Shown here: positions 20,360-22,767 of the stretch, one piece after another
Position numbering within the stretch: position 1 is the stretch's first letter
How the letters are laid out: every line of letters begins with the position of its first letter
Origin: Cruorifilaria tuberocauda
Taxonomy: Eukaryota > Nematoda > Chromadorea > Rhabditida > Onchocercidae
DNA length: 22,767 bases
Direction: 5' to 3'
NCBI GenBank assembly: GCA_013365365.1
Contig: JABVXU010000742.1
Coordinates: forward strand, 1-22,767
Notes under the pieces: model-generated
The model's database searches: none
The model's input: the letters and a program-made list of their open reading frames with translations, nothing else
What the model was told of the DNA's origin: nothing
Made by a program: the position numbers and the translations under genes

Positions 20360-21795
20360 CTCTGAACTGAACATCTCAAACAATAATAAAGCTATAGCAA
20401 CAACAAAATAGCTGATAATAGCAACAACTTTGTCTTGATATAAATTATGTGGAATCAAACACACACTGCGATGGATATTTTCTAAAAAAATCACTGAAAT
20501 CAAAACCTTGTTTAACACTGCTGTGTAAACATTGGTTCAACTGTCTTGAAATTTTTGAAAAATTTATTCAGCCTAAATACTTTTCAAACTAAACAGATGC
20601 GAGGATTCTTTCACAGAAATTTATATGTTCTCAAACAAAAGCACAACTTTATTAATTTGTTAGCATACGTATATCATTCATTAAATGTAAGAATTAACTA
20701 CTCAACTAATTCCCTTATAATAAGGATATGTTTTCATGATTAAACATTCAAAAAAAGAACTAATAATTTATTGGTTATTTTATCCGTCTTCTGGCACATT
20801 TGTGTTCTTGGTTCTAGAATGTTCTGTTCAGAGAATCTTCTACTTCTGCAAGTTGTCAGCTGATGAAAAAGGATAGTGCAACACTTCTATTGTCTTAGTT
20901 CCGCTATCTGCAAATATTTTACACTGTAACATATGGTAAATGAAGATGTTAGCCTCTCCGATGAATTCCGATGGATTTTCAGGAATGAAGAATCAGCAAT
21001 TTTGAAGTATGAATATTATGATAAAATATGGATGCCGAAAAGACATATGTTCACATGGTATATCCATTAGTTTTATCACTATAATATGATCAGAGTGTTG
21101 AAGGAGATAATTGATATCACAACCGATGCAAAGCGGAGATGCACTACAGTAATGGCAAGAAAGACTGCATTAATTTTTGAATGGATTGAATAGGAATACG
21201 ATAGAAAATCGAGCTTGGAGTAGTAAAGGGCATTTATTTGATTATGAGATTTTTGCATAATTAATGTGAAATTCTCATCATAAAATAGTAAATTAGAACT
21301 ATTAAAAATAATCAAACCATTAATATGTATATCTATTAGTTTTATCACTATTCGAACTACCTTTACTGATATTTTAAATAATACCTATCAAAGATTATGT
21401 TCTTTTATATCACATTTATTCTTCTTCATATATTATAGTCAAAATCCCTTCTATACAAATCCTAGCAAAATTTGTTTCTAAAAATATTAAAAAGAAATCA
21501 TATTTGTTTTATTTAAAGATGCTAAAAAGAAAAATATCTGTAACCGTATGGGGAATGGAATTTCAAATACTATCGATTTCGAATGCGGATAAGTAACAGA
21601 AAATGATGGGGTTGAAATGGACAGAGGAAAATGTGATTAAGTATATAAATATATAAAACTTACCGAGCTCTTCTGGTTTATCACTTATTTGATGCTCTTT
21701 TTCGTTTGTTCTGTTATCATCAAAAGAGGCTTTTGGATCTGCACTTGATTTTCTCGTCAGTTCTTTTCTTTCCACTTTTTTCTTCATTTCAATAA
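20360..21795 (-). CDS. Possible small membrane protein gene, two exons (partial)
   Basis: On the minus strand a TATATTCAG acceptor ends just before 21795, and an ATG follows eight bases later at 21787, the usual spacing for a trans-spliced nematode start. The first exon (21664-21795) encodes a charged stretch beginning MKKKVERKELTRKSS and ends at a CTCG|GTAAGT donor in phase 1. The next phase-compatible exon, 20360-20481, follows a TTTTTTTAG acceptor. It encodes a hydrophobic segment (VVAIISYFVVAIALLLFEMF) and ends at GAG|GTAAAT. If spliced on to the acceptor at 19673 the frame closes after eight residues (SLALTAKE), for about 90 residues in all. I recognise no family. It is upstream of and on the same strand as the receptor gene. 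Confidence 0.35.
21059..21351. repeat. 24-bp direct repeat pair
   Basis: A 24-bp sequence (TATATC.ATTAGTTTTATCACTAT with one C/T difference) occurs at 21059-21082 and again at 21328-21351 in the same orientation, 269 bp apart. It lies in the large gap between the two candidate exons of the small membrane-protein model. No further homology between the flanks is obvious. Confidence 0.5.
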
Positions 21796-22767
21796 CTGAA
21801 TATAGATAGATAGATGCTCATTTCTATTAAATAAACTCAAAGTTAACATTGGTAATGATAATAATATCCGTACAGGTTCTCATGCTTTTGCACTTCTTTT
21901 CAGCTTCCACGACAGCTTCCATGACGACCACACTGCCTATCAAAAGTTCCAGTTGCCCTTTGAAGATATGAATTGGCCAGTATCTTGCAGCTAGCCTTGC
22001 CTTCATGCATGCTTCTTTTCTCAAGTTTCTAAACCGTAAACAATTTTGGAATTTGTTAATTACGAACAATTTTTAAAAAAAATATTTAAATAACATTAAA
22101 ATATTTTACAAAAGTCTGAAAAGTAGACCAAAGATAAGGACAAGTAAGAGAAAATGGAGAAGATTAGTCGAGTGATAAATTAAAAAAATAATGAAAAAGC
22201 TAGCAGGAAAAAATTAGTTATGTCTGAGATCCTAAAAAAGATCTTTAGAAAGGAAGATAGACTGATTAATATCGGCGTAATAAAAAGCAGGCATTAAACA
22301 TTATTTGTTTTGAAGCAAAAATTTTTAAAAAAGCATCAACTGATAGCAAATATAGATTTTTCCTTAAGGAAGTTCTGGTGATTATATCAGCAATTGCAGA
22401 AAATCTCATAAACTGACGAATATCATTATATCCTGAAGTAAACTGCGTGAAAAACTTTAGGATTATATCCTCGGTAACGCGAAAAAGGTAATACTAATTT
22501 ACATTCCTATCTAGCAGATAACCGGACGTTGGAAAAATGACAGTAAAGATCGGAATTGGGGATTTAAATATGAAATCATGTGCATTTCAGCAAAAGAAAT
22601 CATTGTCAAGACAGGATAACAAAGTAGCTAGCGAAACCTATGGAACCAATCAGAATAGATTAACTACACAACAATGGGGCTAGCCTCTCGAAGAACCACA
22701 TACGAAGGAAATATTTAATTAACCTTTAGTTTTTTTGAGTCAAAGCCGAGGCGACAAAGCATAAAAT
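21796..22767. other. No supportable gene at the right end
   Basis: The region has short open frames only. A minus-strand frame at 21827-22069 and a plus-strand acceptor followed by a short open frame near 21903 compete for the same bases. Neither shows a recognisable domain or a partner exon. Upstream exons or a promoter of the small membrane-protein candidate could lie here but are not identifiable. Confidence 0.4.

Noticed and set aside
21827..22069. Minus-strand ORF of 80 codons and an opposing plus-strand acceptor with a short frame ending in a stop
   Set aside because: The two overlap on opposite strands. Neither has a recognisable domain or a supported partner exon.

Overview
The window reads as AT-rich eukaryotic nuclear DNA, most likely from a nematode and possibly a parasitic clade III (filaria-like) species. 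The evidence is about 30 small exons separated by mostly short GT-AG introns (61-740 bp) whose acceptors are of the TTTCAG / TTTTTAG / TTTGCAG kind. There is little upstream polypyrimidine tract and no bacterial-type gene layout. Species assignment is inference.

The dominant feature is one large minus-strand gene, translated from about 19623 down to 7320. I assembled it exon by exon. 32 exons join with matching phases to give 5361 coding bases, a predicted protein of 1786 residues. In order it has a signal peptide, four six-bladed YWTD-type beta-propellers each followed by an EGF-like module, three LDL-receptor class A repeats, one transmembrane helix, and a cytoplasmic tail of about 240 residues with three proline-rich PPP[S/N] modules. 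This is the exact domain order of LRP5/LRP6/Arrow, the Wnt co-receptor. Caenorhabditis elegans is generally described as lacking this protein, so a complete-looking copy in a nematode-like genome is the main discovery here. Its YWTD motifs and its PPPSPxS signalling motifs are strongly diverged.

Region by region: 1-7300 has no convincing gene. It holds a 38-bp direct repeat with a palindromic core (1-38 and 2010-2047), a perfect 18-bp hairpin (1320-1361), a pre-miRNA-like 39-bp-arm hairpin (3995-4082), and a doubtful two-exon plus-strand candidate (4678-5283). 7320-19672 is the LRP5/6-like gene. One of its introns carries an imperfect 54-bp tandem duplication. 19673-21795 contains two phase-compatible minus-strand exons with a trans-splice-like start that may encode a small membrane protein. 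21800-22767 shows nothing I can support.

Within the receptor, the ectodomain would bind Wnt and other ligands, the LDLa stalk links it to the membrane, and the tail would carry phosphorylation sites for Axin recruitment. These roles are known for the family and inferred here.
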